Shown here: piece by piece, positions 14,540-29,500 of the stretch | Layout of the letters: each line of letters starts with the position of its first letter | Position numbering within the stretch: the first letter of the stretch is position 1 | From: Artemia franciscana | Taxonomy: Eukaryota; Arthropoda; Branchiopoda; Anostraca; Artemiidae | DNA length: 64,000 nt | Direction of reading: 5' to 3' | Assembly: GCF_032884065.1 (NCBI RefSeq) | Contig: NW_027062617.1 | Location: forward strand, 248,001-312,000 | Program-made: the position numbers and the translations under genes | The notes under the pieces: generated by a model | What the model was told of the DNA's origin: nothing | The model's input: only the letters and a program-made list of their open reading frames with translations | Databases searched by the model: none

Positions 14540-17500
14540 AGCTTCAAATTAGAAATCCTAAAATTTGGGGGGAAATCCCAAAGAGTGGAAGCCTTTAGAG
14601 TGGCATTAATGTTTTTTTTTTCTTTCTTTTTTTTTTTAATTGAATCGAATTGCGACAGTAAAAAAATAATAGTTTTGAGACTACAAGACCTTATGGCTTC
14701 GGTTCTGAAAGGAACGTACTTGAACACACTTTCGACATTTTTTGTAATGTTTTATCTCCTGCATATCATGTTTCATGAACTAAAGTGATTATATTTGATT
14801 CTTTTTGATTGGTTCTGCCTTTATTTTGAAAACTCAATTCCTTTAGTTATTCATTTTGCTTGTCTTATTTATTGCGCTATTTAATATCTTTTTGTGTCCG
14901 TACATCTTACGATATTAAAGGCAGCCTTTCATAGTGAAAATTAGTATTCAAGTTTCAAAAGAAAATGAAACCTAAACAAATAATAAACAAATGAAACCCA
15001 AACTAGAATAATAATCAAAAATAAATAGATTTAATCTATAAAATAACAAAAGAATATTCTGTGTGTTTGCATGTGAAAACAGCAAAAGTGGTATTGACAC
15101 AATGACTCACATGAAACTTAGCTTGTACTTAATGCAACAGTTCAATCCATAAAATAACAGAGTTAGAAACTTAGAACGTTCGAACGTAAAAACATAGAAA
15201 AAGTTACTTTGACACAAAAAGCAACAAACCCGTTATGCACTAAATGCAACAGTATGGGACAAAACCAAACCCATTCAGTTATCCATGTCTTAAAAGCAAT
15301 AGAACAAATGATTTTACGAAAATTGGTGTTGTAAAAATCTGCCTTTTTGATGCAAAACCATGTAATAACCAACATTTTAATGTCCCTATTGATTATAAAT
15401 TCTACTTAAGTCAAACAAGTACGGCTTGAACACATGGCGAGCAAGGATGTTGTTTTAATAATGAGTGCTGAGGGGTACCAGTTACGTTTACTAAATTGTA
15501 CATACAGACGGGTATATTGTCGTTTGGAGATTGCGCCCCTTCAGTTGTTCTAATTTTGAGTACTGGGGTACCAGTCAAGCTTTACTAGATGGCATATACA
15601 AGCTATTGCCTTATGGATTTCTCCCAAAGAGTATTGGAAATTTATAAGATTAGAAAGTGTGGTTAATGACGACATAATGACGGAATTTTGTTTTTTAGCC
15701 TACCCTACACCATTGCATGCTTACTTTTCGGGTATATTTAAAATTAAGGGGAGGGAAAAGCAAGTAAAACTTTGCGGCCAGCAGACCTATCAGCTCAAAG
15801 CCAACAGGCCGACTTAATCAGTCAGTGTTGGCCTACTTTGCGCCGACTGAATTTTGACTTTAAACAGTTATTGAAAAAAAAAGAAAAAAAAAGATTGACC
15901 AATATTTAGCAAGAAATTTGAACTTCATTTCTAATATATTATGGGTTAATTATACCAATTGTAAAATGCTCTTTGACATATCCTGATTTTATTTAATGAA
16001 ATTGTTAGAAGCAATCGGGAGAAGTAAGGTAGATAGGCATGGAATAAGGGTAATTCAAATAGTCTACGAGTTCTATGAGCCATTTGAAGGCAATTAAAGA
16101 CCCCAAATAAAAGGTTTTCAAAGATTTTACCTGTAAAAAGGTTATCTGATAAGAGAAGGTTATCTTTCAGAAGAAGATTAATAAAAATAATTATTTGATA
16201 ATTCTAATAGGAAGTCACGGAAGTCAGGGAAAACTTAGGACATCGGAGGATGTCCAGGCTACGAGTTGATCCTCTCCCTTTCACATCCCTAGATGCACCC
16301 TCTCTAACCTCTGGTTTCAGTCATCTTTGTATTATTTTCCAAATCCTACACCCCTAATTCTGAATCTTAACCACCATTTTTGAGAAGAAGATAACAGGAT
16401 ACAAAATCAAGTTTTCCACGAAAACTCAGCAGAAGTCAAGTACATTATTCCTTTTTTTAAGTTTTTTTTTTAATAGTATTATATGGGTGATAACAATGAC
16501 AAATAAGTAAAAATTGTAACTACACAAGTTTTAGTAACTACACAAGGATTCTTTTGGTACTTATTATTCATTTTCCGATGATAAACTTCCATTCAATTTT
16601 CTCTTTTTTGCTTGTTCTTGGAGGTTATAATCTTTTCTATAACACATCAAGATTTATAAAAAGATTTTTTTTTTTTGCAACAAGATTTTAATACAAGCTC
16701 GAAGAAAACCCCTAACTGATCGTCATAGTTTCTAAATAAAACCCCTGTAATAACTGAGATGCTTTTTGTAATTCAAGTTCAGTTCCAAGATTAAGTTAGT
16801 TCAGGTTCAAATGAATGTTTTGTCCAAAAAAAGGTTGATCTTATTACTTTTTTTTGCAAATTTAGGGATAATAGAGGTGTATACTGAAAATATCTGAAAA
16901 TGAAATTTCTTATTTTTTTCGGGATATTCTTGATCTAAGGCAATCTTCCACTTTAATCTAGGAATGTGGTTTTTAAAAACAAAACTAGGAGTAAATTGAT
17001 TTTCCTGTTTGAAAAGAATGAGACATCGAGATTAAACAAATTATCTAAATTTGTAAGTGAACCGTCCTCGTTGCTAACAACTAAAAATAATAAAAAGAAT
17101 GGTTCTTTCAACTTATGGTAGTGGGCAATTCTAACATTTTGTCTCTTGTCTGATAATTATCATCTCTGTCTCCTTTGCATGGGTAGCAATGACGCGTCTC
17201 CCTTTTCAAAAATTAAGGATAGTGATTTAAAGCTTACAGAATAAGCAATAGTGACTTTTTAAACAGTAATTTTCAAGGAGTATCCAGAATATTTCTTCCA
17301 CTACTCCCGGATATCCTCAAAAGGAATTTCAGTTTCCAAAGTCTCTCCGTATATTAAAACTCGTGAAATTTGACACTAAATACAAATCGCTAATTTTCGC
17401 TAACGTTACTTTCTGGGGAGATTTGGGAGATTTCTTCAGTAGAAATGTGAAGAAACCCCAACAAAATCGAGGATAGGGGAAGCATTGACCCAGGCTAAAT

Positions 17501-20500
17501 AGTATGTCAGCTTTAATGACAGCTTCTCAGTTATGGTACAGACCGATCAAAAATTGAATAATATCTCAAATAAAAACCTGATTCATTACTAAAACAAGTG
17601 GGAGGCAAAATTGTACCCTTTGCCCCACCTTCACACCTCCTTTCATGAAAGAACTCCTCCATATAAGGCCAAATATCAAGTGATTATCTTAGCGGTAACC
17701 GGTTCGATATATCACCAAGGGAGGAGGGGCTTTAGCCCCCCCCCAAATCCTGATATTTTCTAATAATACCGCTAGTGCTTCAATGCAATTCGCCAATTCC
17801 TATATTCTTCTAGAGTTTGCATTCGTTTCGTATTTCAGTTACCAACAGTCATGCTTTTCCGTCTGTTTTTTTTTTCAAGTTCCATTCTAAGATTCTAGCA
17901 AAATTACAATTAGTGAGTACCAGTGGCATTCATATTTCAAAAGTCAGTTCACCGAACCTGACGTTAACATTCTCAAGAAATTTGAAACGGATTTGAATAA
18001 TCGCTTACGTACTCCTGTACCGGGTACCTTTGTAGTAAGTTCTAATGCATTACGTGATGTTATACGAAAGCTTAACAAAAGACAGTCCATGGGCTATGAT
18101 GGCATATGCGCCCTTCATTTACAAAATGGGTCTGATAAGCTTATGTGTCATCTTTCTTTGTTGTACCAAATGATTTTTTGCTGCGGTATAGTTCCAGATT
18201 CTTTTTGCGTTGGTCTTATTTCACCGATTCTAAAAAAAATGGAAGGATCCGTTTGAATGCTCATCGTATCGACCTATAACTGTTTCAAGCGTTTTTGCGA
18301 AGGTGTTTGAATTACTTATAATTAAAAACCTACGTTCTATCTGTTACATGCCTCCTCACCAGTTTGGCTTCCAGCCTAAGCTTGGTTGCTTCCATGCTCT
18401 AAAATGTCTGTGCAACGTGTTGATCGATGCAGATAAATCCGGTGGTACTCTAGCGCTTGGAACATACGATGTTAGTAAAGCATTTGATTCGTTGTTGCAT
18501 CCCCAAGCAATGAATGAGCTTTTGAACCAGGGTGTATCGCTAGACTTAGTTAGACCTCTTTTGTACATGTACCGCCAAATGAAAGCAAAAATACGTATAC
18601 CTGGAAGCAATTTGCTGACTGACGATATACGAATTCATATTGGGGTTAAGCAGGGTGCGGTTACTTCTCCCACGGTTTATAATAATGCAACGCTTCCAGC
18701 TCAGTGCCAACTTTCTTCGTGCTGTATATATAAAGGTACTGATTTGTCGATATTATGTTATGCAGACGACGTTTTTAATATTAGTAGGACTATCAGTGGG
18801 CTAGAAAAATGTTTTTTGGAGATATGTAAAAACTACAGTGATTTTGGACTTTCCCTAAATGCTGAAAAATGTGATGTTTTGATTTTTAATGAAATAGATA
18901 CGACTAGATCAGATAATATATCTATAGATCTGAATGGTACAGAAGTAAAGCTTTGTGTTAAGTTGAAATATCTTGGCCTTCCTATTGGAAAAAATCTGAA
19001 GAAAACTAGGGTATTGATGATAGAAAGTATGGAAACGAAAATCCGTCGTGCATATGGTACAATTGTTAGTTCTCAGTTTCATTTGAATAGAGCCCATCTT
19101 GCGAGAATTTACAATAGTGTCGTCCTGCCACATATTCTGTATTTAGTACCATTTTACCCTATACTTAGTGAATCTGACCTTCTTAGGATGAAACGCGTTT
19201 TCTTCAAATTTGCTAAGTTTCTGTTGCGAGTTCCTCCGTGGACCCGTAACTCCTATTTGATGAAAAAATATAGCTTGTCTTACCCGTGTGCTAAGTTAGC
19301 TGAGCTGAATGTACACATGTGCAATAAGCAAACCGGCCATGAATGGCAAAATGTTGTTTTTTGACATGGAATTATTTTTGTTTGTATTTTAGAATGTAAT
19401 TATGATATGTTGTTTCTTTCTTCTTTTTTTTTCCTTTTTTTTCAATGTACTCCATCACTTCATTATTTTGTATGATGGGTTATAAATAAATACATACATA
19501 CATACATACATTATTTGTATTTAACTTCGACTATTATACATATAAATAAATTGAATGATGTTATACTTACGGGGTCGGCAAGAATGACTACTTGAACGGT
19601 TGCTTTTCCAGGAGTATCTAAACTAACAAGCCTTGTTAGCACTGTATTTCCAGTTTCATCCATTTTAGCTTGGATAGCAGGCAAATCTTTGGCGGGACAA
19701 GAGAAAGCAATTCTTCCAAAAGCTTTAGCGTGATCTACCGGCCCTTCAAAAGAAAATAACGTCATTTTTCATAGAGACAATACTAAACTGGATGGGCGTA
19801 CCCAAAGAACATGAGGAGCTAATATGAGCCAAAACTTTTGCGTTCTGACCCTTCTTTAATAGAAACCACGGTAAAATTTCTGTTGGTTCATATCATACTA
19901 AAAAAAGAAAAAAAAATTATTGTATCATATTTCATAACATAGTAATTTACTACCCTTTAAATACCCTTTGATATTTTATAAGAAGTTTATGCAATATATT
20001 TATATAAGCTTAATAAATATCATATTCATTAAAGCAACATTATTACTTTAATATTATTATTACTGTAATATAAAAAAAAAACTTAATAAAATATTACTAC
20101 TACCAAATCGCTGCAGCACCAAGCCGCCTGAGGCCTACACAGCAAAACACCCTCCTCCTCCTCTATTCCAATCTATTCAAAGCCTCCCTTTTTACACCCT
20201 CCCAGGAAGTTCCTGTTTCCCACAAATCTTTCCTTACGACATCCTCCCACCCCAACCATGGAAGACCTGCTTTTTGTTCGGCCCTCAAAGATTGGCCAAC
20301 AAGGACAATCGTAGGCAATCTGTCATCCTTCATCCGCAGAACATGCCTTCTCTACCTTCCTCTCACTATAACCCTGCAAAACGGGATTGAACCAAATTTT
20401 TCGCACAGCCTTCTATGTGAGATACGGTCAGTCAGTTGGGTACCCAAAATAATTCATAGAAAATTTTTCTGGAAAACATCTAGCAAATTTTCCTCCGTTT

Positions 20501-23500
20501 TCAAGATTGCCCACGCTTCAGAACCATATTTAACCACTGTCATCACTGCAGCTTCCAATATTTTAATCTTGGTTCACTGACTTATCTTCCTTATCTTTCT
20601 ATCTGATAAAAAACAGCCTGGCCTTGTCTATTCTACTTTTAACATCTTCACTGCACCCACCATCTTTGCTAATAATACTACCTAGGTAAGTGAAACTTCC
20701 ACTTGATCGATCTTCTCGTTACTCAGCATCACCTTTTCACCATCACTTATTCTTAGCCTTAGCAACTTAGTCTTCTTAACATTCATTTTCATACCTGTTC
20801 TTGTATCCTGAACTCGCAAAACCTCTAAAAGTTCGTTCACTTTGCAAAAACTTTCATCAAGGATGCTGATATGATCAGCATAATCTACGGCCAGGTGAGT
20901 TATACTTCCCCATTTAATTCCGCGTTCTTCCATTGCCTTTGCTGTCCTTAGCACTACCAAAACGATCTATGTAAATGGGGATAGAACGCAACCCTGCTTA
21001 ACTCCTGATTTAATACAAGACCCAGCTGCTAACCTCATTTCCTACCTTAGCCGCGACAATTTTACTCTCATGCATAGCACTAATCACTCGAATGTATTTG
21101 TCTGGTATCCCATACAAGGATAAGACCTTCGCTAAAGCTCTCATATAAGCTGAATCAAACGCTTTCTCATAATCTACAAAACTGAGGACTAAAGGTGTTT
21201 TGTGAATCAGACACATCTCACCTATTAATACAGTAAAAGAGTGAAAATTTGGTCTACACATCCTCTACCCTTCCAACAATCACAGTTTTCTTCTCATAAA
21301 ACTTTATACACATCATCTCTAAGTCTAAAAAGTATCATCATACTAAGTAATTTGCTATCTTTAGAAATCAGGCTAATAACTCTATAACTAAAACATTCAC
21401 TCTCATTACCTTTCTTCTCAAGGCGTTTAGTTAAAACTTTCCAAAAGTCACTAGGTACTTCCCCTTCTTCAAAAATGATATTCATATTTTTCAATAATCT
21501 ATTTCTAACAACATAACCACCATATTTAAGTTACTCATTTACCATAGTATCAGTACATGGGCCATTATTATTTTTTAATCCTTTCGGTACTCTCACTAAT
21601 TCTTCCTCACAAAATATACCTTTCCTTACATCCAAAGTGTCACAAATTGTTTCATTCTTTTCCTGTACCTCTATCACGGCTAAGCAAATTCTCAATTCCT
21701 CTCAAATTCTCATCCTAGAGTTTACCAACATCGTATCTTCCTGGAAGGTGGTTACCCTTCCTAGATTTCAGCTTTAAATTTACCCTAAACACTACTAGAT
21801 TGTGATTTTTACGGCTAGCATTTAATTATAGCACTCCTATATACCCTAGTATCTTGTATCGGTCCTACCAGTCTTCGGTTTCTGTCTTACCATTATGTAA
21901 ATATCATGTTAACTAATAGACCATTTTACGACCATATGTTGAATTGGTGATAACTAGGTTATTATACCAAATTCATCTAAGCTACTACTATCTCCGTCAG
22001 TCGGTTCTATAGGGGCAGTGCAGGGTTCTACCCTGCATTTTTTAGTCACAGAATGAGCGATTAGCATTCTATCATTAGTACCTTCCCAACCTAAACAAGA
22101 CCTAGTAGCTTCCTTATTCATAATGATCCCTACTCCCTGGATCATGAAAAAGTTAGGATAGAAGTAGTAGTCAAGTAAAGTAGTAGTAATTAAAGTAGAC
22201 AAAGAAAGTTTGCAGGACTTTAGGGGCCAAGGACGTAAAACAAACAAAAACAGTAGCAAACAAAGAATAAAAATAAAATTCAAATTTTAAATCACAACAA
22301 GGTTAGTTTGGAGAAAGGGGAACATAAAAATTGGCAAGCAAATACGGCACAAACAGAATATTAAAGTTGAGTTGTTTTTGAAACATAAGTTCTTTAGGAA
22401 GGCGAAGGATACAGCGATCTAAACAACGGAGATTAATTGGACATTATTAATTGGATCAAAACACTAAAAACAGAGTCAAGCAACAATATAAGCTCAGTTC
22501 TTTTTTTCTTCCTTCTATTTTCGTACTTTTTTTAGTTCTTCTTTTTTTCTATTTCAACTAGTCGCAGTTCTTCTTTCAAAATTCGCGTTGTTTTCTGTTT
22601 TTCAAAGAATAAAAAACAAAAGAAAAGAAAAAAGATAATGGTGTTTAACAAGGCCAACGAATATACTGGACGAAATAAAACCGATTTTTCGAAAGGACCC
22701 CTCTTCTTCAGCGCTATAGGAGAAAGACTGAAGGAATTACGTTCACGTTTTCTTTGACGGAAATATGATTGAGCAAACAGGATAGAAACAAACACGAAAG
22801 CAAACAGAGAAAATAAATAAAAGCGAAAACTAGCATAATCTAGAACACAACGTAGAAACCAAACAATGCGGAGAGCCATCAAAATGATAAACAGACAAAA
22901 TAAAAAATAAGTAGAATTAAAATTGAAAAGCCAAAAATTTTACTTTCAAAATCGAGCAACTCCACCAAGATCTAAGATTAACAACACAATGCTATTCACA
23001 CAATACTAGATTAGTGGTTGAACTGCTATGAAATTCTTTCATTTATTAGGTAAGTGAACCCAATTAACAAGCTTAAAAAACAATACATCAGATTTGCCGA
23101 ATTTTAATTATTGCTTCTTTTGCACTAGCCACTTTCGAACCGAGAAAATTTGCTAGAGAAGATTTTCGAGATTCCTTTTATATATTTTTTTTTTTGCTTG
23201 AGCTGAGGACGCCTTGTTGTATATACCGGCGAAATTTTTTTTATCACTGTCATCATCCGCAAGCATAAAGTCCCGTATAGCGCTACTTTTTATTCACTTC
23301 TTTGCGAGTTTTCTTATTTGGAATACCATTATAAATAATCCAATTTTTTAAATTTCAAAATTTTAAGATTGGTTCGAAAACTTGAAAAAAGTTGATACTA
23401 AGTTTCAGCAGACAGCCAAAGTTTCAAAACAGTAAAATTGCGTGCATCACTTACCATCGAAAAATTACCACCATAAACGTACTAATTTATTATACCAAGC

Positions 23501-26500
23501 TACTCATGCCATGTGTTCTGACGACCTCTTGGCCTTCTCGGCATAACAACTATTCATAATGCAAAGTTCATAATAAGCTATTGAAATTCAGCCCTTATTT
23601 TGGAAATTTTACTCCACTAACTACAGACATTTTAACTGGAAAAGGCTGTATTTTTCCGAACTTAATTGCCGTATACTTGTGAGATACAAAGTCCTTGTTT
23701 CTTTGAAAAATATTAAAAAACAGGATACAGACAAGAATAAAAATATTCAACAATTGTCGTATAGATTTTTTGTCAGATTTGGTTCGAGCGAATATGATAA
23801 CTCACGCCGCGTTTCTGTCTGCAATTTTATGGGACACAATGGAAAGTTAATCAACCAATGAAAATGCTAAAAAACTGCTTTGAGACAAAAGCGCGACACA
23901 AGGAATCCGAGAAACGGGGATTGAAATTAGATGGTTCATTCAGCATCTTGTCTATGAAGTGCCAAATGGAAACAAGCTTTTTTGCAAAACTTTCCAATAG
24001 CTATAAAAAATTTCTCATAAACGACGGGTTTCCTGTAGTAGTTATATAATCTACACATTAGATTTTGACTCTTTTGTACAGAATCACCCTATAAACTAAA
24101 AAAGCAAAAACATTTCGTTTTGTCACAAAACCATCATAGTGGTTATTATATAAGATTATTATTATGTAAGAGGATTATTATGTATTAATCATCTTACGCA
24201 AGATGAAAAGACTAAGGAACCAGCAAAGGTTTCCTAAGGTCTTTGGAACAGCTGAGGTGTTTGGAAACATGGTTATTGCTTCTTGGGTAATGAACATTGA
24301 GTACATTCTTGGGTACACTGGGGTAATGAACCCCAGTTCAGTACCACCTTTTTTGTTAGATGCCTTGCAGTTGTTCCCTGCACAGGCATTGCAATTCTTT
24401 TTTAAAATCTCTTCCAGCAATAGCTCTATGGTTACCACCAAAGTCTCGTAAATCTACGAAAATATGTCCGTAGAGCGGATATGTTGTGGAGAAGATCTGA
24501 TTTACCACCCTAGCCAAGGAGTTTTTTTCCTGGACCAGAACCAGCTTCAGCCCTTATTATTCTATCTGCCACATAACAACTGTACAAAAAAGGATACAAA
24601 CCTCCAATATCGATTAGACAAAGCTTAGCTTGGTTATCTGCGAAACCAAGTAAGGCCATATTATCTTTCTTCTCATAAATCTTCATCTGCAAGAGTTCAT
24701 TCCAAAACTTCAAAGATCGGTCCACGTTTGACGACGCTAAAGCTATTTTTACAACAGGATCTGAAAAGATATTAAAAAGTGTATTGAAAAATGTATAAGA
24801 TATTAAGTCAGTTCGGGTAGAAGGGGGTCTCATCAAAATGGTATTTAGTTATTGACAGAATTGTTTGTCGATCTAATAGTCTGAGCCCTTTCCTAGGAAA
24901 TATGGAAAATTCATGGAAACTTGAATATTTGGGCCTAAAAACATACTGTTTTCACTGTCAGGATCCCCCACATTCCCAAAAAGGGGTACTTAATTGCCCA
25001 CAGAGGATTCGATTTACTAAAATACATTAATCACTTTACTAAAACCAAATTCAAGAATTACGTCAACAGTGTAATATAAAAAACAAAAAAATTTTTGTAA
25101 GCAGAAGTTTTATCCGAACAGATAAACATACAGCTAAGGTTTATTTGTGACATATGACATTCACAAGCCCAGATGAGATGAATTCGCACTTAACATGAAA
25201 AAAAAATCAATAAGTCGAAAAGGATATTAAAATCACATAAATTATAGACATCATTGTTAAAAAAAAGACTATAAAAACGAGCTAAAAAGCTCAAAATCAA
25301 CATTACAGAGTGATTAGGGCTAAAGAAGATTCACTTATTTAGCGTATCAGCTACACACGAAAAAAAACAACTTTGCAACTGTCTTGGCTTTACTCCAATT
25401 AGCGATGATTCTCAGGTCTTTCATCACTTCCACCAAGTTGATTTTAATTCAAAAGTCTTTCGGAGGAAAGTTTTATTGACGTTAAAATTGGGATTTCTGT
25501 GTTGAATCAGAGCAAGAAAGGTGATGTAGAAGGGGATTGACTCAGGAAAAGTGGATTTTTCAAAGGGCTATAGAGGGCAGTGTCGACAAAATACAAGGGA
25601 CAGATAACTAAGAATTGACTTTTGAAAATGACAGATAACTGCCACCCAAAAATGACAAAGAATGTCACTACGAAATTTAACCTTCAATTTCCACGAAGTT
25701 TATTAAATATCAACCCAAAAACTGTGACCGTTATGGCTCACTAAAGCAAGCATTCCATTAGGGGAGGTTTCCTACTCCTGACCACATAGCAGACCCAGGC
25801 TTATCGTTGGCTGGACATAATTTAGCTTTTGGGATTAGCTTGAATCATACCGGTTAAGTATAATACATCTCTGTCGGGTAATTGTGGCCCAAGTTAGAGG
25901 GGTTCCTGATGTCGATACTTTTTATTTATTTAAATATAAAAAAAACTTTTCATTTTCGTTGGAATGAGCCCTCTTGCAATATTCTAGGACCACTGGGTCG
26001 ATACGATCACCCCTGAAAAAAAAAAAAAAAAAAAAAAAAAAAACACGCACCCGTGTCTTCTGGCAGAAAATACGAATATCCACATTTTTGTAGATAGGAG
26101 CTTGAAACTTTTACAGTGGGGTTCTCTGATACGCTGAATTCGATGGTATGATTTTCGTTAAGATTCTATGACTTTTAAAGGGTGTTTTCCCCTATTTTAT
26201 AAAATAAGGCAAATTTTCTCAGGCTCGTAACTTTTGTTGTGTAAGACTAAACTTGATGCAATTATATATTTAAAATCAGCATTAAAATGCGATTCTTTGA
26301 TGTAACTATTGGTATCAAAATTCAATTTTTTAGAATTTCGGTTACTATTGAGCCGGGTCGCTCCTTACTACAGTTTGTTACCACGAACTGTTTGATTAAA
26401 TCATTGAAAAAGAAATTAATAAGGATAAGGTCTAGAACATATTTTAAGCAAATTTTCGTACTAAAGCAATTAACATTGGCAGGCGACAAATCCCAAGGCT

Positions 26501-29500
26501 TCAAGATGATTAGTATCATTTTTGGGGAATAAGAGGGACACAAAACCATTACCTGAATCTCTTGGTTGAGGCTCCTCTTCAATGAAAAACTTGTATCCGC
26601 CGGGGCATTCCAGGTATTTCTTAGAATCGCTAGTCAGAATAGGCCAATCATTCGCTGCTGCTCGCTCGAGGCATTCCTTTGACCTAACAGTTTAAATAGA
26701 TTAACATTTTTATACTGAGGCGTAATGCATAACGGTAGGGCCGAATGAACAGGAAAAAGAGATCCCAGCCTGTTAAAACAGCGGCTTGGCCTAAAAAATC
26801 ACTATTCATTGTTTCTTTCAAGTAATAAAAAATTTAGCTCAACACTTGTCCGCCCTTTTTGCGAGGCCTTAAAAAAAGAACGAAAAAAGAGACTGTTCCC
26901 ATAAATGTGTGTACTTACAGATAAATAGATATATGTATTTATTCAACAGCCAACAATAAAAGTATATACAATATCATATACCGAGGGGCGTAATGAGTTT
27001 GGGGGGGGGATGTAAAGAATGTGCCTGCAAAATCGTCCAGTGTGTCGACAAATTCTGACACAGAGTCTAAATTAAACGATAACATGAGCTAAATTCCAAG
27101 GTGTCGGCGCTGCAATGTCACCCCTTAATACGAGATTTAATTTTATTAAATATAAAAAATCACAGACAGCAAAATCAGTACAAAGAGTAGACGGCCCATT
27201 ACAACAGGGTTTCTACTAGTCAGAAACTGCTTCACAAAGAGCTCTAAGAACAAAAAACAATGCCTGGTCTAACAACCGGCCATCACTCCACAACCATGAA
27301 CGTTTCCCGAATTTGGTCACTGGGTCAACCTCAACTCGATAATCTGAGTCAATTTGCCTAGTCAGTGATTGTAATTCCACCGGTGTGGAAGAAGACAAGC
27401 AATATTGATTTTTGCTTTTGTCTTGGACGTACGCGCTTTTTCATTCTGAAGATCATAGATAGACAGGTAGTGATCATAGATAGATCACTATAAGACAGGT
27501 AACCCACCACAATAATGTTTTTGATGGTCAAAAACTACTTCAATGCAACCCTTGTGAGTAAATTGTCTTTTCAGTTCTTCAATATGACACCCTTGGTTTA
27601 CAGTAAAGGATCTAAAGCCGAACTGGCCAGACATGAAACAAAAAAAAATGATCTGAAGATTACTCTGCTAAGGCTGGATCGCAAAAACCCGAAAAGCTCA
27701 ACTTTTGGTGGAGGTGGTGTTGCTATGTACCTTAGAAATAGCATCCCTTTTTTGGCACTTCCGATTCCTAGCGATAAGGAGGGTGAAAGTAAACCTACCC
27801 AACACATCGTTTGTTATTGGTACAGTCTATACCCCACAAAGGATGAAAATCACCGATCATCGGGAAGACTGCTTGGAATTTGTTAAGCAAAAGTCCCCTA
27901 AATCAGGTATAATAATCCAAGGAGACTTCGACATTCATCATAGCCACTGGCTGAAAAGACGTAGGACTGATGCAGAAGGCGTAGCTGTGCTAGACCTGAG
28001 TCTTGCTTATGGCCTAGAACAGCTTGTTGAATTTGACACTCATATTTGCCCTCATGGATCACCCTCTTTTCTTAACTGATCATACAGATTCCTTTAGTGT
28101 TGAAAGCTATCCTTTTGCCAGCGACCATGTGGCAGTTATAGCTAGTGGAAATCTCAAAATACCTCCACCTGTAAAGCACGAGCGGATCATCAGGCAGTAT
28201 CACCGCAAAGACTGGGATGGTCTACAAAACTTCTTATCGGCAAAGCCATGGAGTAAATTTCTAAAAGAAGCCCCAGATAAAGCAGCGGAACTTTACAAAA
28301 AAGCAATTTCGGAATCCATTGAGCAATAATTTGCCCCATCAAAAACAGTAAAAGTCTCATCTAGAGACAAGCCTTGGTTCAATGCTGGTTGTAAAAAGGC
28401 AACCAAGACCAGAAAAAAGGCTCACAAGAAATGGCAGTCGACTCAATCTGACAAGGACCTGGCAGCTTTTTTTAGCACTCGAAACGAGTCAGTTAAAGCT
28501 GCACGTCAAGTTAAACCCGAGAACAAACTCAAGTTTTTGGACAAACTGAAAAATGTCCCTGCAAAGCGGTGGTGGAGGGTCGTCAGAGAAGCTCTACCGT
28601 CATCTAAATAAACATCAATTCTCTCGCTTCATGTTGAACAGACGATGATCTAGTCAGGCCAGGAAAAAGTAGATGCTCTTACACAAGCCTTTTCAAAGGT
28701 CTCCCAACTGGATGAAGATGGAATCTCCCCTCCACCCTTTCTGCCACGAACCGATACTTTCACCAGCGTTAACATAATTATTAGTAAGGTGTTCAGAACG
28801 CTAAGCCAGCTGGATGTCATCAAAGCTTCAGTATCTGACACGATTCCCAATCTCATCCTTAAAAGATGTGCCCCTGAACTTGCTGGTCCTCTCACCTCCC
28901 TGTATAAAAAATGCTTTGCAGCAGGATCATTCCCAAAAGCCTGGAAAACTGCTTATGTGGCCCCTGTTCCAAAGGCAGAGTTCGACCTTACCATTGTAGG
29001 ATTGTATCGTCCAATAAGTATGCTGCCCTGCGTAAAAAAAGTTTATGAAAGCGTCATTACTAAGAATATTTACCAATACCTTGAGTCACATACGTTGTTG
29101 GCAGACATGCAATACGGTTTTCACAGAAAACAGTAGACTGCCTGATTGCACAGTACCAAGAGTGGGTTGAGCTCCTATCTCAGGGGCACGATATTCGCTT
29201 TCTCTCCTTTGACATCGCAAAAGCATTTGATCGTGTATGGCACAAGGGACTTCTTTGTAAGCTGAAAGCCTATGGAATTGATGGTCGACTATTTGAGGTG
29301 CTTGCTGATTTTCTTCGTCAACGATCATTGCAAGTTGTCCTCGATGGCTTTATATCAAAAGAACACCCAGTCTCATCAGGAGTACTCCAAGGAAGTATTC
29401 TAGGGCTAACTCTTTTCTTGGTGTTCATAAACGACCAAGGGAAAAACCTTGTGAAGAAACCTTACCAATTCGCTAATGACAAGACAACAAAAACATCAAT

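Noticed and set aside
18356-18610. Minus-strand frame opposite the LINE RT
   Set aside because: Shadow of the RT frame, which carries all the conserved motifs.
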